DNA of 64,000 nt, taken from NCBI GenBank assembly GCA_023429995.1, contig JAEZCE010000052.1, positions 252,103 through 316,102 of the forward strand, read 5' to 3'. Below are positions 46,105 to 55,549 of the stretch, in pieces. How positions within the stretch are numbered: the stretch's first letter is position 1; each line of letters begins with the position of its first letter. The notes under the pieces were generated by a model, which was not told the DNA's origin, made no database searches, and worked only from the letters and a program-made list of their open reading frames with translations. The DNA is from Bacillota bacterium (GTDB lineage: Bacteria > Bacillota > UBA4882 > UBA8346). The position numbers and the translations under genes were made by a program.

Positions 46105-46300
46105 CTCGCGCAGAAGCGTCAGCACCTCTTGGTGCTGCAGACGCAGAGTGTGAGATGCGCTTTACAAGATATTTTTTGGTAATTCGTGATATCAGTTTGC
46201 CGTGAATAGGAAACGTTTAGACCAGAAAACATAGTCTCATGCGTTTCGCCATTTCTCTGCGCCTCCGCGCCTCTCTGCGGGAGATATTCTTTTGATTTCA
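46105..46300. repeat. Dispersed GCGCAGAGG-type repeat
   Basis: The stretch holds ATTCTCGCGCAGAAGCG and GCAGACGCAGAGTGTGAGA near the left and, inverted, TTTCTCTGCGCCTCCGCGCC then TCTCTGCGGGAG at 46252-46286. Such CTCTGCG(C/T)CTC strings occur as dispersed repeats in many unrelated bacterial genomes. ORFs across it are not convincing. Confidence 0.5.
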
Positions 46301-46391
46301 TATCAATAGATAGCTGATAAATCAATACATTCAAATAACCTGCTGAATTAACTTTATAATCAGATTAAAAAATAGGAAAGGCAGCGGTTTC

Positions 46392-48680
46392 ATGGATAAA
46401 CTTGAACAGCAAAATGAGCTTCATCGATTGAAAATGGTACTGCATCAAATACAGGTCCGGCTTAAAAAAAGCCAAAGCGCTCTCCAATCTTCACGAGGTC
46501 AATTGCAAGACGCCCTGGAAGAATTTTGGGATAATCCCAAGGTCGATTTTATCGACCAGTCCCAGTTGGTTGAGGTTGTCGAAAGGGAACGAAGCTTGGC
46601 GAATTTTTCAGAAAGCAGGCAATTAGGATATTTAAAATTAGCCGCATCCCCTTATTTCGGGCGTATTGATTTTCTGGAGGAAGGCCAATCGGGATCGGCC
46701 ATGCCGGAGATGATTTATATCGGCAGGGCTACCTTGACGGAGCCGGAGACGGGAAACTGTTTGATTTATGATTGGCGCTCGCCGATTGCCGGGATGTTTT
46801 ATGATTATGAACTGGGAGATTGCGAATACCGGTGTCCGGGAGGACTTATCCGAGGCCAAATAACGTTGAAAAGGCAATATAAAATTAAAAATGGCTGGAT
46901 GGAATACATGTTTGACGCCGATGTTAAGATTGACGACGAGATGCTTCAAGAGTTGCTGGGGAAAAGTGTCGATGATAAAATGCGCACCATCGTGAATACC
47001 ATTCAACGGGAACAAAACCGGGTCATTCGCGATGAAATCCACCCTGTTTTGCTGGTCATGGGTCCTGCCGGCAGCGGAAAAACCTCGGTGGCATTACACC
47101 GGGCCGCCTATTTGCTTTACCGGGACAGAGACCGGATTACCTCGAAAAACATTATGATTTTGTCGCCGAACCGGATTTTTGGCGAATACATATCCGATGT
47201 TTTACCGGAATTAGGGGAGGAAAATGTCCGCCAGTCAACTTTTCATGATTATATCAGCCCGAGAGGAACGGGTATCCCCGTTGATTTTGAAGATTTTACG
47301 GCCCAAATGGAGTATCTGCTGACAGGACCTAAAGACGACGCTTTTAAAGTCCGGGTTGCCGGAATCGGGTATAAACTTTCCCCCCGGTTTATGAAAGTGA
47401 TTGACAATTACTTCATTTATTTACGGGAGGGCATGATTCGCGATTATCCGGCCTTGGAATTTCGGGGTCAGATTTTCTTTTCCAAGGAAGATTGGCAAAC
47501 CCTTTTTTTTAAGAATTTAGCCTATTTGACACTGACGGAGCGCTTGAGGAAGATCCGCCGCAGGATTCAAATGCAGATGCGGCCGCTCGTTCATCAATTG
47601 CGCGCGGAAAAAGAGAAATGGATTGCCGACACCGGAGAAGAGGTCAATGAAAGAGATATTAAAGCCCTGGCCAGGCTCGCGGCCCGGGAAGAACTTATTC
47701 CATTGACGGATAAAATTGAAAAAATGACAACGGCAGAACCGCTTTTGCTATACAGGCGTTTGCTGGAGGATGCGGATCTGTTCCGGCGTTTGGGCAATGG
47801 AAGTGAAACGCCATTTCGATGGCCTGAGATTTGCGAACAATCATTGACTTCTTTGGATAAAGGAAAAATTTTATATGAGGATGCCATTCCGTTTACTTAT
47901 TTTGAAGGATGCTTGACCGGATTTTTGGCAAAGACCGATATCCGTCACGTCATTGTCGACGAAGGGCAAGATTATAATTGTTTTCAATATGCAATCCTAA
48001 AACGTCTTTTTCCCAAAAGTTCCTGGACAGTATTGGGGGATCCGGATCAAAAAGTGAATCCTTATCAACCGGGACTTGAATTTTCTAAAATAGCCGATAT
48101 TTTGGAGGGATTTCCGTCCCACCTTCCTTCGAATGGGGGAATAATCCGTCTCCAAAAAAGCTATCGGTCAACCTGGGAGATCCAGAGTTTTGCCCGGGGA
48201 TTACTGGGTAGATCCGAGCCGGTGAATCATATCCATCGCTCCGGACCTCGTCCCCGGGTTGAAAAAGCCCCCTATCCGGCAGAAGTCCCTGAGGTGATCG
48301 TTCGGACGATTCAGGAAGTTCAAAGGGAGGGGTGGCGTTCCATTGCGGTGATTACGAAAACAGCCGCAGAAAGCAGGGCTTTGTACGAAACCATCCGGGG
48401 AAAAGTCCCGATCCAGCTACTTACTTATGAAATGGAAAAGTTTTATTCAGGGCTGGTGCTGTTGCCGGTCTATTTGGCCAAGGGTTTGGAATTTGATGCG
48501 GTATTGGTTGATGATGCCGGTGAAGAGGCGTATTCCGGCGAAGAAGAACGGGGAGTCCTTTATGTTGCCTGCACGCGAGCTTTACACCGCTTGTTTTTGT
48601 TTTATTGCGGAGAACTTACACCATTATTGAAAGAAGTTCCAAAGGATTTATATGAGCGACGGATATTGAATTTACCGTAG
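46392..48680 (+). CDS. helD: HelD-like UvrD/Rep superfamily helicase
   Basis: 762 residues. Walker A is GPAGSGKT at 224-231 within VMGPAGSGKTSVALHRAAYL, typical of HelD proteins, and motif II is VIVDEGQDYN. An N-terminal coiled coil (about 1-60) suits insertion into the RNA polymerase secondary channel. IYIGRATLTEPETGN and IYDWRSPIAGMFYDYE are family stretches. HelD recycles stalled RNA polymerase. Unlike Rep/UvrD, most accessory helicase subdomains are reduced. Convincing start at ATG 46392. Confidence 0.88.
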   Translation: MDKLEQQNELHRLKMVLHQIQVRLKKSQSALQSSRGQLQDALEEFWDNPKVDFIDQSQLVEVVERERSLANFSESRQLGYLKLAASPYFGRIDFLEEGQSGSAMPEMIYIGRATLTEPETGNCLIYDWRSPIAGMFYDYELGDCEYRCPGGLIRGQITLKRQYKIKNGWMEYMFDADVKIDDEMLQELLGKSVDDKMRTIVNTIQREQNRVIRDEIHPVLLVMGPAGSGKTSVALHRAAYLLYRDRDRITSKNIMILSPNRIFGEYISDVLPELGEENVRQSTFHDYISPRGTGIPVDFEDFTAQMEYLLTGPKDDAFKVRVAGIGYKLSPRFMKVIDNYFIYLREGMIRDYPALEFRGQIFFSKEDWQTLFFKNLAYLTLTERLRKIRRRIQMQMRPLVHQLRAEKEKWIADTGEEVNERDIKALARLAAREELIPLTDKIEKMTTAEPLLLYRRLLEDADLFRRLGNGSETPFRWPEICEQSLTSLDKGKILYEDAIPFTYFEGCLTGFLAKTDIRHVIVDEGQDYNCFQYAILKRLFPKSSWTVLGDPDQKVNPYQPGLEFSKIADILEGFPSHLPSNGGIIRLQKSYRSTWEIQSFARGLLGRSEPVNHIHRSGPRPRVEKAPYPAEVPEVIVRTIQEVQREGWRSIAVITKTAAESRALYETIRGKVPIQLLTYEMEKFYSGLVLLPVYLAKGLEFDAVLVDDAGEEAYSGEEERGVLYVACTRALHRLFLFYCGELTPLLKEVPKDLYERRILNLP

Positions 48681-48775
48681 AATGGTGGAAATCCCTCACA
48701 AAATAATGATGCATAGCAATCTTCCTCCCATGGGAATATTACTAGAAAAGGAATTTCTTTGAGAGGAAGATATCC

Positions 48776-50134
48776 ATGGGCAATAAATTCGTTATCCCTA
48801 TTTTGGCATTATCGCTCATTGTGGCCTGCGGGTGGGGATATTCGCAATATCAGACCAAAAAGCAATACGAAATCAACGCTGAAAATCAATATCAAAGGGC
48901 GTTTGAGGATTTAACCAATCATGTGGGAAACATGGAAACGGCAATGTCCAAAGCTTTAGTCGCGGGTTCTTTTCCCCAGTCGATTCAGTTATTAACCACA
49001 GCCTGGCGCGAGGCTAACTCATGCCAAACCGATCTAGGGCAGCTGCCGTTGACTTCGCTCGATCTCTCCCGTTGTAAAATGCTTTTTGCGAAAAGCAGCG
49101 CCTTTTGTTTTAATTCTGCCCAAAATAAGCTTTTGAAAGGTACTACGGTCAACGAAAAGGAATGGAATACCCTACGAAGCCTGCGGGATCAGGCCCAGAT
49201 GGTCACACGCCAACTGGGCAATCTGCGGGATGATTTCTATAACAGCCGGGCCCGTTGGTTGCAGGTGGATAAACTGGGTACGCTGGGAGCCAGTGGGATG
49301 GCGGCCAATATGAATACAAACACAGTGACCAAATCATTTCTGATGTTGGAGGATGGATTAAAGCGGGTTCCGGATGTGCAATTCGAAGGAAACAATCTTG
49401 ATTTTGCGCCGAAACCTACCGGTTTAACCGGCCGGGATATCAGTTCCCGGGATGCCGTCAATATTACCAGAAAATTTGTGGCTTCGGAAATTAAAGATGC
49501 CCGCGTGACCTATGAAGGTCTTATTAAAGGAAGCTCTCCCAGCTATATGTGTTCTTGGTCTGATCCCCGCAGAACCGATAGGGTTCGTCATTTAAGCATC
49601 AGTGTAAAAGGGGGACATGTTCTTTGGATGCTTGGGAATCGCCGGGTCACTAAGAGAGCCTTGAACCCGGATCAAGTTAAAACAAAGGCTGTCGCATTCT
49701 TGCGGAGTAACGGATGGGATGAAATGGTGCAGGTTGCTCAAGAACAGTTCGGCAATATTTCTTCCATTACTTGTATCCCCAAACGGAACGGCGTGCTCCG
49801 TTATCCGGAAATGATTAAGGTGCAAGTAGCGCAGGATAATGGCGAAATACTGGGCATAGACGCAGTTCCTTATTATACGTTTTACAATCCCACTGAACCG
49901 GCTAGTGTTACCCCCCGCTATAGTGAAAACCGGATTCGTCAATTTTTAAATCCTCATATCAAGGCTGAAAAAATTTGTTTGTCCCAAGTGCTGGATGAGA
50001 TGTACAATAAGGTCTCATGCTATGAGGTGGCTTGCAGCGAGGGAAATGAACGATACTTGATTTATTATAACGCCAACACCGGGAAGGAAGAAAAAATCCG
50101 CAGAGTTGACCGATATGGAAATGAAATTCAGTAA
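48776..50134 (+). CDS. ypeB: Germination protein YpeB
   Basis: 452 residues. N-terminal membrane anchor (about 5-22: FVIPILALSLIVACGWGY), a helical part, then three PepSY-like modules (GRDISSRDAVNITRKFV, LNPDQVKTKAVAFLRSNGWD and the C-terminal IKAEKICLSQVL). YpeB is required to hold and activate the cortex hydrolase SleB in the spore inner membrane. sleB normally precedes ypeB, but here the upstream gene is helD. Weak forespore-type promoter elements (GCATA 48713; AATATTA about 19 bases later) lie upstream. Confidence 0.9.
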   Translation: MGNKFVIPILALSLIVACGWGYSQYQTKKQYEINAENQYQRAFEDLTNHVGNMETAMSKALVAGSFPQSIQLLTTAWREANSCQTDLGQLPLTSLDLSRCKMLFAKSSAFCFNSAQNKLLKGTTVNEKEWNTLRSLRDQAQMVTRQLGNLRDDFYNSRARWLQVDKLGTLGASGMAANMNTNTVTKSFLMLEDGLKRVPDVQFEGNNLDFAPKPTGLTGRDISSRDAVNITRKFVASEIKDARVTYEGLIKGSSPSYMCSWSDPRRTDRVRHLSISVKGGHVLWMLGNRRVTKRALNPDQVKTKAVAFLRSNGWDEMVQVAQEQFGNISSITCIPKRNGVLRYPEMIKVQVAQDNGEILGIDAVPYYTFYNPTEPASVTPRYSENRIRQFLNPHIKAEKICLSQVLDEMYNKVSCYEVACSEGNERYLIYYNANTGKEEKIRRVDRYGNEIQ

Positions 50135-50228
50135 TTCCAAAAATTATAAATTTTCCCATTGAGCCGAATGAAGCCGTTTATTTAAGCGCTGCCGTTGATT
50201 TGCTTTTGAATTCTTCCGAGTAAAGAAC

Positions 50229-50257
50229 TTGACACCGCCTCGCGATGAATATATAAT
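50229..50257 (+). promoter_or_regulatory. Consensus sigma-A promoter of the T-box/serA transcript
   Basis: TTGACA (50229-50234), 17-base spacer, TATAAT (50252-50257). Transcription would begin near 50264, just before the T-box. Confidence 0.85.
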
Positions 50258-50284
50258 ACACAATAAATAATCTATATGCGAGTC

Positions 50285-50570
50285 GGCTATGAAAAGGAAT
50301 AGTATTCTATTGTAAACTTCAGAGAGCTGGTGCTTTTGGTGCGAACCAGTGTTCATGATAGGAGAATCCCCCTTAGAGCTGCGGGGAAGAAAATATTCAC
50401 CTTGTTTATGCCAAGTTTTTTAAACTTGAGTTTGCTGCAAGGTGAAAATTAAGTAAATCCCGCCGGATTGAACCCGTTATCGTTTGGAAAGATTTCGAAA
50501 AGGATTTTTTTCGAAAAATAGGGTGGTACCACGGCCTTTCGTCCCTAACCAGGATGAAAGGCCGTTTTTT
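50285..50570 (+). promoter_or_regulatory. T-box leader, serine-specific (specifier UCC)
   Basis: The stem I region holds AGAGAGCTGGTG and GGTGCGAACCAG. The specifier loop reads GAA-TCC-CCCTTAGAG, and UCC is a serine codon. The T-box antiterminator sequence AGGGTGGTACCACGG lies at 50520-50534. The terminator ACGGCCTTTC/GAAAGGCCGT with a T-run lies at 50531-50567. Uncharged tRNA-Ser would favour antitermination into serA. Confidence 0.9.
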
Positions 50571-50617
50571 ATTGTTTTGAATAGATTTTTTAAAATAAAT
50601 GAAAGAGGTGCGAAAAA

Positions 50618-52192
50618 ATGAAAGTTTTAATTAGTGATCCCATAACTGCGGCGGGTATCGATCTATTTAAACAGGCCGGATTGGAAGTGGAGGTTAAGAC
50701 CGACCATACCCAAGAAGAACTCATCGCCAAGATTAAGGATTATGATGCTTTAATCGTACGGAGCCAGACCAAGGTTGGGGCCGAGATTATTCAGGCCGCC
50801 GATAATTTGAAAGTCATCGGCAGGGCCGGGGTGGGAGTTGACAATGTTGATGTGGAGGCGGCAACCAAAAAGGGAATCATTGTTTTAAACGCTCCGGACG
50901 GTAATACCGTATCCACCACTGAATTAACCATTGCAATGCTTCTGGCCTTAGCCCGTAATATTCCCCAAGCTCACGGCTCTTTAAAAGGCGGCGCTTGGGA
51001 CCGAAAAAGTTTCACGGGAATTGAGATTAATGGTAAAACCCTTGGTATTGTCGGTATGGGCCGGATTGGCACGGAAGTGGCCAAACGCATGATTGGAATG
51101 GGCATGAACATTTTGGCCTTTGACCCCTTCATGACGGAGGAGCGGGCCCAAGCCATGGGGGTGAAACTGGTTAACTTGGATCAGATCATCACCGAGTCCG
51201 ACTTTATCACCGTACATACGCCACTGACGGCTGAAACAAAGGGCCTGTTCGGCGCCAAAGAATTTGCCCGCATGAAAAAGGGAGTCCGCCTAATTAATTG
51301 CGCCCGTGGCGGGATTTACGATGAAAAAGCCCTTGCGGAAGCAATTTCCTCCGGGAAGGTTGCCGGTGCGGCGATTGACGTATATCCAACGGAGCCTCCG
51401 ACAGAACGTTGTTTGATTGATTTGCCCCAAACCGTTGTGACCCCGCATTTGGGAGCTTCCACCAAGGAAGCCCAGGAAAATGTGGCCGTGGATGTGGCTA
51501 TCGAGGTTATTAAAGTTTTAAAAGGAGAGTCGTTTAAAAACGCCGTAAATTTACCTCCTTTGCGTCCGGAAGTCCGTTCGGCGATTCAGCCGTTTATGGG
51601 GCTGATGGAGACCTTGGGGAAATTTGCCGCCCAATTAGGAACGCCCCCCGTTAATAAATTGGATATCAGCTACTTGGGAGAGGTATCCAAGTTGGAAACC
51701 AGTTATCTGTCCACCTTGCTTATTAAAGGATTGCTTCAGCCAAGTTTGGGAGATGAAGTCAATCAGGTCAATGCGATGTTTTTAGCCAAGGAGCGGGGGT
51801 TAAAGATAGCTGAGTCCAAGGTGGTAGATGCCGGCGGTTATCCTAATCTTATTAAACTGACGGTTACCACGGGCAAGGGGAGCTACACCCTATCCGGTAC
51901 AGTGGGCGAAAATAGTGAAGTCCGGATTGTTGAAATCGACGGTTATCACTTTGACATTGACGCTCAGGGAAACATGATTGTAATCAATCATACCGATGAG
52001 CCGGGAGTCATCGGTGAAGTCGGCACCATATTGGGTCAATTAAAAATCAATATCGCTTCGATGCAGGTTGGCCGGAAACAACAAGGCGGTAATGCGGTCA
52101 TGGTCATCAATGTCGACTCGGTCGAGGCTGAAATAGCGGCAAAGCTTGAAAAAGCCAAAACTGTGTCGAAAGCGCGAGTCATCTATCTCTAA
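50618..52192 (+). CDS. serA: D-3-phosphoglycerate dehydrogenase
   Basis: 524 residues. NAD-binding GIVGMGRIGTEVAKRM; catalytic residues in INCARGGIYDE, the adjacent glutamate region and VTPHLGAST. An intervening ASB domain (about 320-450) and a C-terminal ACT domain (about 452-524: IVINHTDEPGVIGEVGTIL) give serine feedback control. It makes 3-phosphohydroxypyruvate, the first step of serine synthesis. The upstream T-box reading a serine codon fits this role. AAAGAGGTG precedes ATG 50618. Confidence 0.96.
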   Translation: MKVLISDPITAAGIDLFKQAGLEVEVKTDHTQEELIAKIKDYDALIVRSQTKVGAEIIQAADNLKVIGRAGVGVDNVDVEAATKKGIIVLNAPDGNTVSTTELTIAMLLALARNIPQAHGSLKGGAWDRKSFTGIEINGKTLGIVGMGRIGTEVAKRMIGMGMNILAFDPFMTEERAQAMGVKLVNLDQIITESDFITVHTPLTAETKGLFGAKEFARMKKGVRLINCARGGIYDEKALAEAISSGKVAGAAIDVYPTEPPTERCLIDLPQTVVTPHLGASTKEAQENVAVDVAIEVIKVLKGESFKNAVNLPPLRPEVRSAIQPFMGLMETLGKFAAQLGTPPVNKLDISYLGEVSKLETSYLSTLLIKGLLQPSLGDEVNQVNAMFLAKERGLKIAESKVVDAGGYPNLIKLTVTTGKGSYTLSGTVGENSEVRIVEIDGYHFDIDAQGNMIVINHTDEPGVIGEVGTILGQLKINIASMQVGRKQQGGNAVMVINVDSVEAEIAAKLEKAKTVSKARVIYL

Positions 52193-52273
52193 ATAGAAAT
52201 CTTTGCTTTGATCTTGCATATAATGGTTAAAAGTAATCATTCAGTGGGCAATCGGGTAAAGGAGGGAAATATC

Positions 52274-52639
52274 ATGCCGGATTCACAAACTCCTAAGACC
52301 CTCCTCATGGTAGTCAAGAAGCAATGGCTGGTCGATTCCATCACCAGTCTGGGTAGCGGCTATTTAACCCATTTAACGTATCAAAATGAACTCATTGATC
52401 CTGTTGTTTTAGCGGATATTAAAATGAATCAAGGGATGCTGAAGGTTTTAGGAGAAGTTATTTTCCGGGACCGAAACTCAAGCCAACGGATAGCGGAAGT
52501 CGAAATAATCGAGGTCAATGATTTTCTGACCTTCATCCGTTTTGACTTCCGGCTCTTGGAGGTAGTTCCCTTCATTCGGGGAAAGAGTAGACTTTCGGAC
52601 TCGGAGTATTTGTGTTACTACCTATCCAAAACCGCCTAA
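52274..52639 (+). CDS. Small hypothetical protein (121 aa)
   Basis: ATG 52274 has AAGGAGGG eight bases before it. The protein is soluble with alternating strands (VLGEVIFRDRNSSQRIAEVE, FLTFIRFDFRLLEVVPF) and no known motif. It is about 80 bases after serA in the same direction and before a terminator, so it may share the T-box transcript. Function unknown. Confidence 0.65.
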   Translation: MPDSQTPKTLLMVVKKQWLVDSITSLGSGYLTHLTYQNELIDPVVLADIKMNQGMLKVLGEVIFRDRNSSQRIAEVEIIEVNDFLTFIRFDFRLLEVVPFIRGKSRLSDSEYLCYYLSKTA

Positions 52640-52677
52640 CCGGGTAGGCGAAAAATTGCTGCCGGAGATTTAAAAAA

Positions 52678-52716
52678 AGCGCCGTCTCTACTCAAAAAGG
52701 AGACGGCTTTTTTATT
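52678..52716 (+). terminator. Rho-independent terminator after serA operon
   Basis: GCCGTCTC pairs with GAGACGGC around an 11-base loop, followed by TTTTTTATTT. Confidence 0.85.
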
Positions 52717-52886
52717 TAAATCACTTTGGTTTAGCGTTACAATCGATTTTAACAATGTAGAATTAAATTAATTAAAGGTTAAGCCGATGTTATCACGAAT
52801 TTCTATAATGAGCCTGAATAGATGTTGTTTTTAAAAAAATATGGTAAAGAAGGATTAGAGAAATTTATTTCCCGGGGGGTATTCGA

Positions 52887-53804
52887 ATGGCGAATCCATC
52901 AAAAAAAACGGACAAGAAAGTAATTATAGCTGGGATTACCGTATGTATCATCGCGGCAATTGCCGTGATAACGTTATGGATAAATCAATTTTGGATGAAA
53001 AAAAACCTGGTATTGGAAAAACCGATGGTGCTACTGCTGATCGGAATGGATCACAATATTCTTACCCCGGAGTCTCAAGATGATCCCACGAAACTTCCCA
53101 GGACCGACACTTTAATTTTGACATTTATCAGTCCGCTCCGTCATAAAATCACGATGGTGTCCATACCGCGGGACAGTTTGGTCAATGTTCCCGGACATGG
53201 GTTAGATAGAATCAATGATGCCAGTGTCTTGGGCGGATTGGCCCTAACCAAAAAAGCAATTACCGAGTTAACCGGTATCAGGGTGGACCGTTATGCGGTG
53301 GTTAATTTTGAAGGCTTTATTCAACTCATCGATCTGTTGGGCGGGGTCGAAATCAATGTTGACAAAAAAATGAGTTATGGTACGGACGAAACCTATGCGA
53401 TCCATTTGGAACCGGGTTTACAAGTATTGAATGGGAAAAAGGCTTTACAGTTTGCGCGGTTTCGCAACGAACCCCTTGGAGATATCAGCCGGGTTGAGCG
53501 CCAGCGCCTACTGCTGCAGGCTGTCTATAGAAAAGTAATGAAGCCGGAAAGTTTGGTTAAAATACCTCAGATCATGAAATTAGGGGAAAGATACCTTAAA
53601 ACCGACTTATCGGCGACAGAAATGATTCAGCTGGCTGAGTTTGGGAAAAAAGTCAATCAGCAAACGGGATTCCGAAGTTATACCTTACCGGGTCAATTCT
53701 ATGAAGCATACTGGCAGCCGGATCCTGCTGAAGTTTACCGGCTGATGAGTAAAATTAAAAAAACAACTTTCGCTTCGCCGCGTTCCGGCGATTCTCCGAA
53801 GTAA
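52887..53804 (+). CDS. LytR-CpsA-Psr (LCP) family wall-polymer ligase
   Basis: 305 residues. One membrane helix (about 11-33) then an extracytoplasmic LCP domain: LLLIGMDHN, RTDTLILTFISPLRHKITMV, SIPRDSLVNVPGHGLDRIND, GVEINVDKKMSY and QFARFRNEPLGDISRVERQR. The conserved arginines bind the polyprenyl pyrophosphate head. LCP enzymes attach secondary polymers to peptidoglycan. AATTTATTTCCCGGGGGG leads to the start. Confidence 0.93.
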   Translation: MANPSKKTDKKVIIAGITVCIIAAIAVITLWINQFWMKKNLVLEKPMVLLLIGMDHNILTPESQDDPTKLPRTDTLILTFISPLRHKITMVSIPRDSLVNVPGHGLDRINDASVLGGLALTKKAITELTGIRVDRYAVVNFEGFIQLIDLLGGVEINVDKKMSYGTDETYAIHLEPGLQVLNGKKALQFARFRNEPLGDISRVERQRLLLQAVYRKVMKPESLVKIPQIMKLGERYLKTDLSATEMIQLAEFGKKVNQQTGFRSYTLPGQFYEAYWQPDPAEVYRLMSKIKKTTFASPRSGDSPK

Positions 53805-53888
53805 TCTTCTGTAAGATAAGGGTTCGTGGGAATTTGGAAGAATAAAGATCGACCGGTTTGATTACAAAATGTTAGGGGAGATATTGGA

Positions 53889-54599
53889 GTGCAAGTCGAG
53901 GTTTTAGTGGCGCCTGCCAATCAGGCAATGAATTTGGCGGATAAAAAAGTGGTGGTGATTGATGTATTACGAGCCACCAGCACGATTGTTACGGCCTTTG
54001 GAAATAAGGCCCTGGAGATAGTTCCCGTATTGGAGCCGGCGGAAGTCGCCGAGCTGATCAAAAGGCTTGGCCCCGGTGAGTTTCTTAGCGGGGGAGAGCG
54101 AAAGGGACTTAAAATTGAAGGCTTTGATTTGGGGAATTCCCCTTTCGAATATACCGAAGAACGGGTCGGGGGAAGAAAAATCGTTTTATCCACCACCAAC
54201 GGGACCAAGGCGATTAAAATGGCCCAAAATGCCTGCGAACTTTATATTGGCTCTTTTCTGAATATCCAGGCGGTTACCGAGGCCCTTCGGGGCAGCAGCC
54301 AGGATGTGGTCCTGATTTGTTCCGGAAGGGACCACAGTCTATGCCTGGAAGACCTGGCCTGCGCCGGGTTGATCGTGGAATCTCTGGGGAACGATATGGG
54401 AAACATCCTGACGGATTCGGCCAAATTGGCCCGCTTCGTTTGGGAAAAAGCCCAGGCTGATGTGGAAGGCTTTATTAAGCAGACCCAACATGGCCGATAT
54501 TTGACGGAAATCGGGATGGAGGAAGATATCGGGCGGTGCCTCGCGTTCAACAAGTATCCGATTGTGCCGCAATACCGGAATGGAAAGATTTGCCTGTAA
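53889..54599 (+). CDS. comB: 2-phosphosulfolactate phosphatase family protein (ComB)
   Basis: GTG 53889 is supported by GGGGAGATATTGGA. 236 residues. VVVIDVLRATSTIVTAFGN, GGERKGLKIEGFDLGNSPFEY (21 residues split as GGERKG and GFDLGNSP), VLSTTNGTKAI and LICSGRDHSLCLEDLACAG match ComB. In methanogens it dephosphorylates phosphosulfolactate for coenzyme M; in Bacillota its role is unclear, perhaps sulfolactate in spores. No comA or comC neighbour is present. Confidence 0.92.
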   Translation: MQVEVLVAPANQAMNLADKKVVVIDVLRATSTIVTAFGNKALEIVPVLEPAEVAELIKRLGPGEFLSGGERKGLKIEGFDLGNSPFEYTEERVGGRKIVLSTTNGTKAIKMAQNACELYIGSFLNIQAVTEALRGSSQDVVLICSGRDHSLCLEDLACAGLIVESLGNDMGNILTDSAKLARFVWEKAQADVEGFIKQTQHGRYLTEIGMEEDIGRCLAFNKYPIVPQYRNGKICL

Positions 54600-54618
54600 A
54601 AGGCGAATCTTTTTTTTG
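54584..54618 (+). terminator. Rho-independent terminator overlapping the comB stop
   Basis: AAAGATTTGCC pairs with GGCGAATCTTT and runs into eight T. The left arm is the last codons of comB. Confidence 0.8.
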
Positions 54619-54698
54619 GGTAAATTTCGTTTTTACCGGTCCCCCGATAAACCCCATGAAGTTTCTCCAGAGGGTTTTTATCTGCTTAAAAATTTTTA

Positions 54699-55100
54699 GT
54701 TGAAATAAATAATTTCACCGAAATCCAAAAGAAATGGAAAAATTCGGGTTATGCCCAGGCCGACAGTTGGTCGAGACCTCACTCTTTGAGGCTGTCTAAA
54801 AAGCAATTCGAAATCAATAAGAAATACAATATATATCGCGCGCGCGCGCGACTTCATCGAATATGTCGATTTCAATCTATTGTATTTCTTGATCGTAAAA
54901 TTTCCTTTTGGGACAGCCCCTAACCCCACGCCTCCGAAGACGTGCTGGCTCCGTAGTCAAAATGCTTTTAGAGGTCGTAGTCTTCGAACTCTAAAGAGTT
55001 CGCGGTTACTCTTCCACTGAACCGTCTATCAGAAATAACATCTTTGGGGAAGAGCCCGCCTTTCTCGAAAGGCGCGAGTTAGGTCAAATAGGCAAATTTG
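54699..55100. repeat. Structured accessory repeat, copy R1, interrupted by a MITE
   Basis: Homologous to 59038-59312. Shared blocks are AAATAAATAATTT, GGGTTATGCC-AGGCCGAC, AGTTGGTCGAGACCTCACTC, TAACCCCACGC, GGTTAC-CTTCCACT and GTTAGGTCAAATAGGC. Between CACTCT and TAACCC the MITE copy C (54788-54920) is present instead of the R2 hairpin. The CACG/CGTG and GCCTTTC/GAAAGGC stems differ in sequence from R2 but keep pairing. Confidence 0.75.
54788..54920. mobile_element. MITE-like palindromic element, copy C
   Basis: Ends GAGGCTGTCTAAAAAG and CTTTTGGGACAGCCCC are inverted repeats. Inner arms AAGAAATACAATA and TATTGTATTTCTT are perfect inverted repeats. The centre carries an alternating (CG)7 run at about 54836-54851. 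133 bases, no ORF. The ends resemble those of several transposase families, but no transposase is present. Confidence 0.7.
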
Positions 55101-55104
55101 ATCC

Positions 55105-55470
55105 ATGTCCCATTTATGGAAGCATAGCCATTTAGGAGTATTTTGCGAATGGCGGTTACAAAGCAACGGACACGTTATCACGGGGGCTTCAGAACCTAAC
55201 AATTTAGATGGTCCATTAGTTAAGGGTTTAAAACGAATCATAAATAAAAAGATTACAAATGTTGAATTAACTGATGACTGTGGTGACCTTACTGTTTTTT
55301 TTGATGATATCTATCTAAAAATCTTTTGTAATTATACCGGCAATGAAGATCCTGAATATTTTGAACAAGACGAAACAAATTGGTTCCTTTCATATCGAGG
55401 CGTATTTGTTATTGAGGTGCAACAAGGATGTAATATTGTAGTCTTCAAAGAATCCATCGGCGGATGTTGA
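55105..55470 (+). CDS. Immunity-like orphan protein, probably truncated at the N-terminus
   Basis: 121 residues. No ribosome site precedes ATG 55105; the sequence upstream is the R1 repeat, so the natural start may be lost. NVELTDDCGDLTVFFDDIYL then KIFCNYTG gives a strand-rich pattern like small immunity or DUF6188-type proteins. AT-rich like the rest of the array. Family uncertain. Confidence 0.5.
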   Translation: MSHLWKHSHLGVFCEWRLQSNGHVITGASEPNNLDGPLVKGLKRIINKKITNVELTDDCGDLTVFFDDIYLKIFCNYTGNEDPEYFEQDETNWFLSYRGVFVIEVQQGCNIVVFKESIGGC

Positions 55471-55549
55471 CTTCATGTCGCAATAGGGGAAAGATTTTGG
55501 TTAAAAAAGCGAGAAAAATCAAGGAGTAAAAATTCGGATTTATGAAGCG

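Noticed and set aside
45990..46334. Open frames on both strands
   Set aside because: They cover the GCGCAGAGG repeat and lack RBS or conserved features.
48713..48743. Sigma-G promoter for ypeB
   Set aside because: GCATA is present, but the -10 match is partial and the spacing is 19, so it is mentioned only in the gene entry.
54836..54851. (CG)n run as a restriction or origin-like signal
   Set aside because: It is simply the centre of the MITE palindrome; no DnaA boxes or origin features are near.
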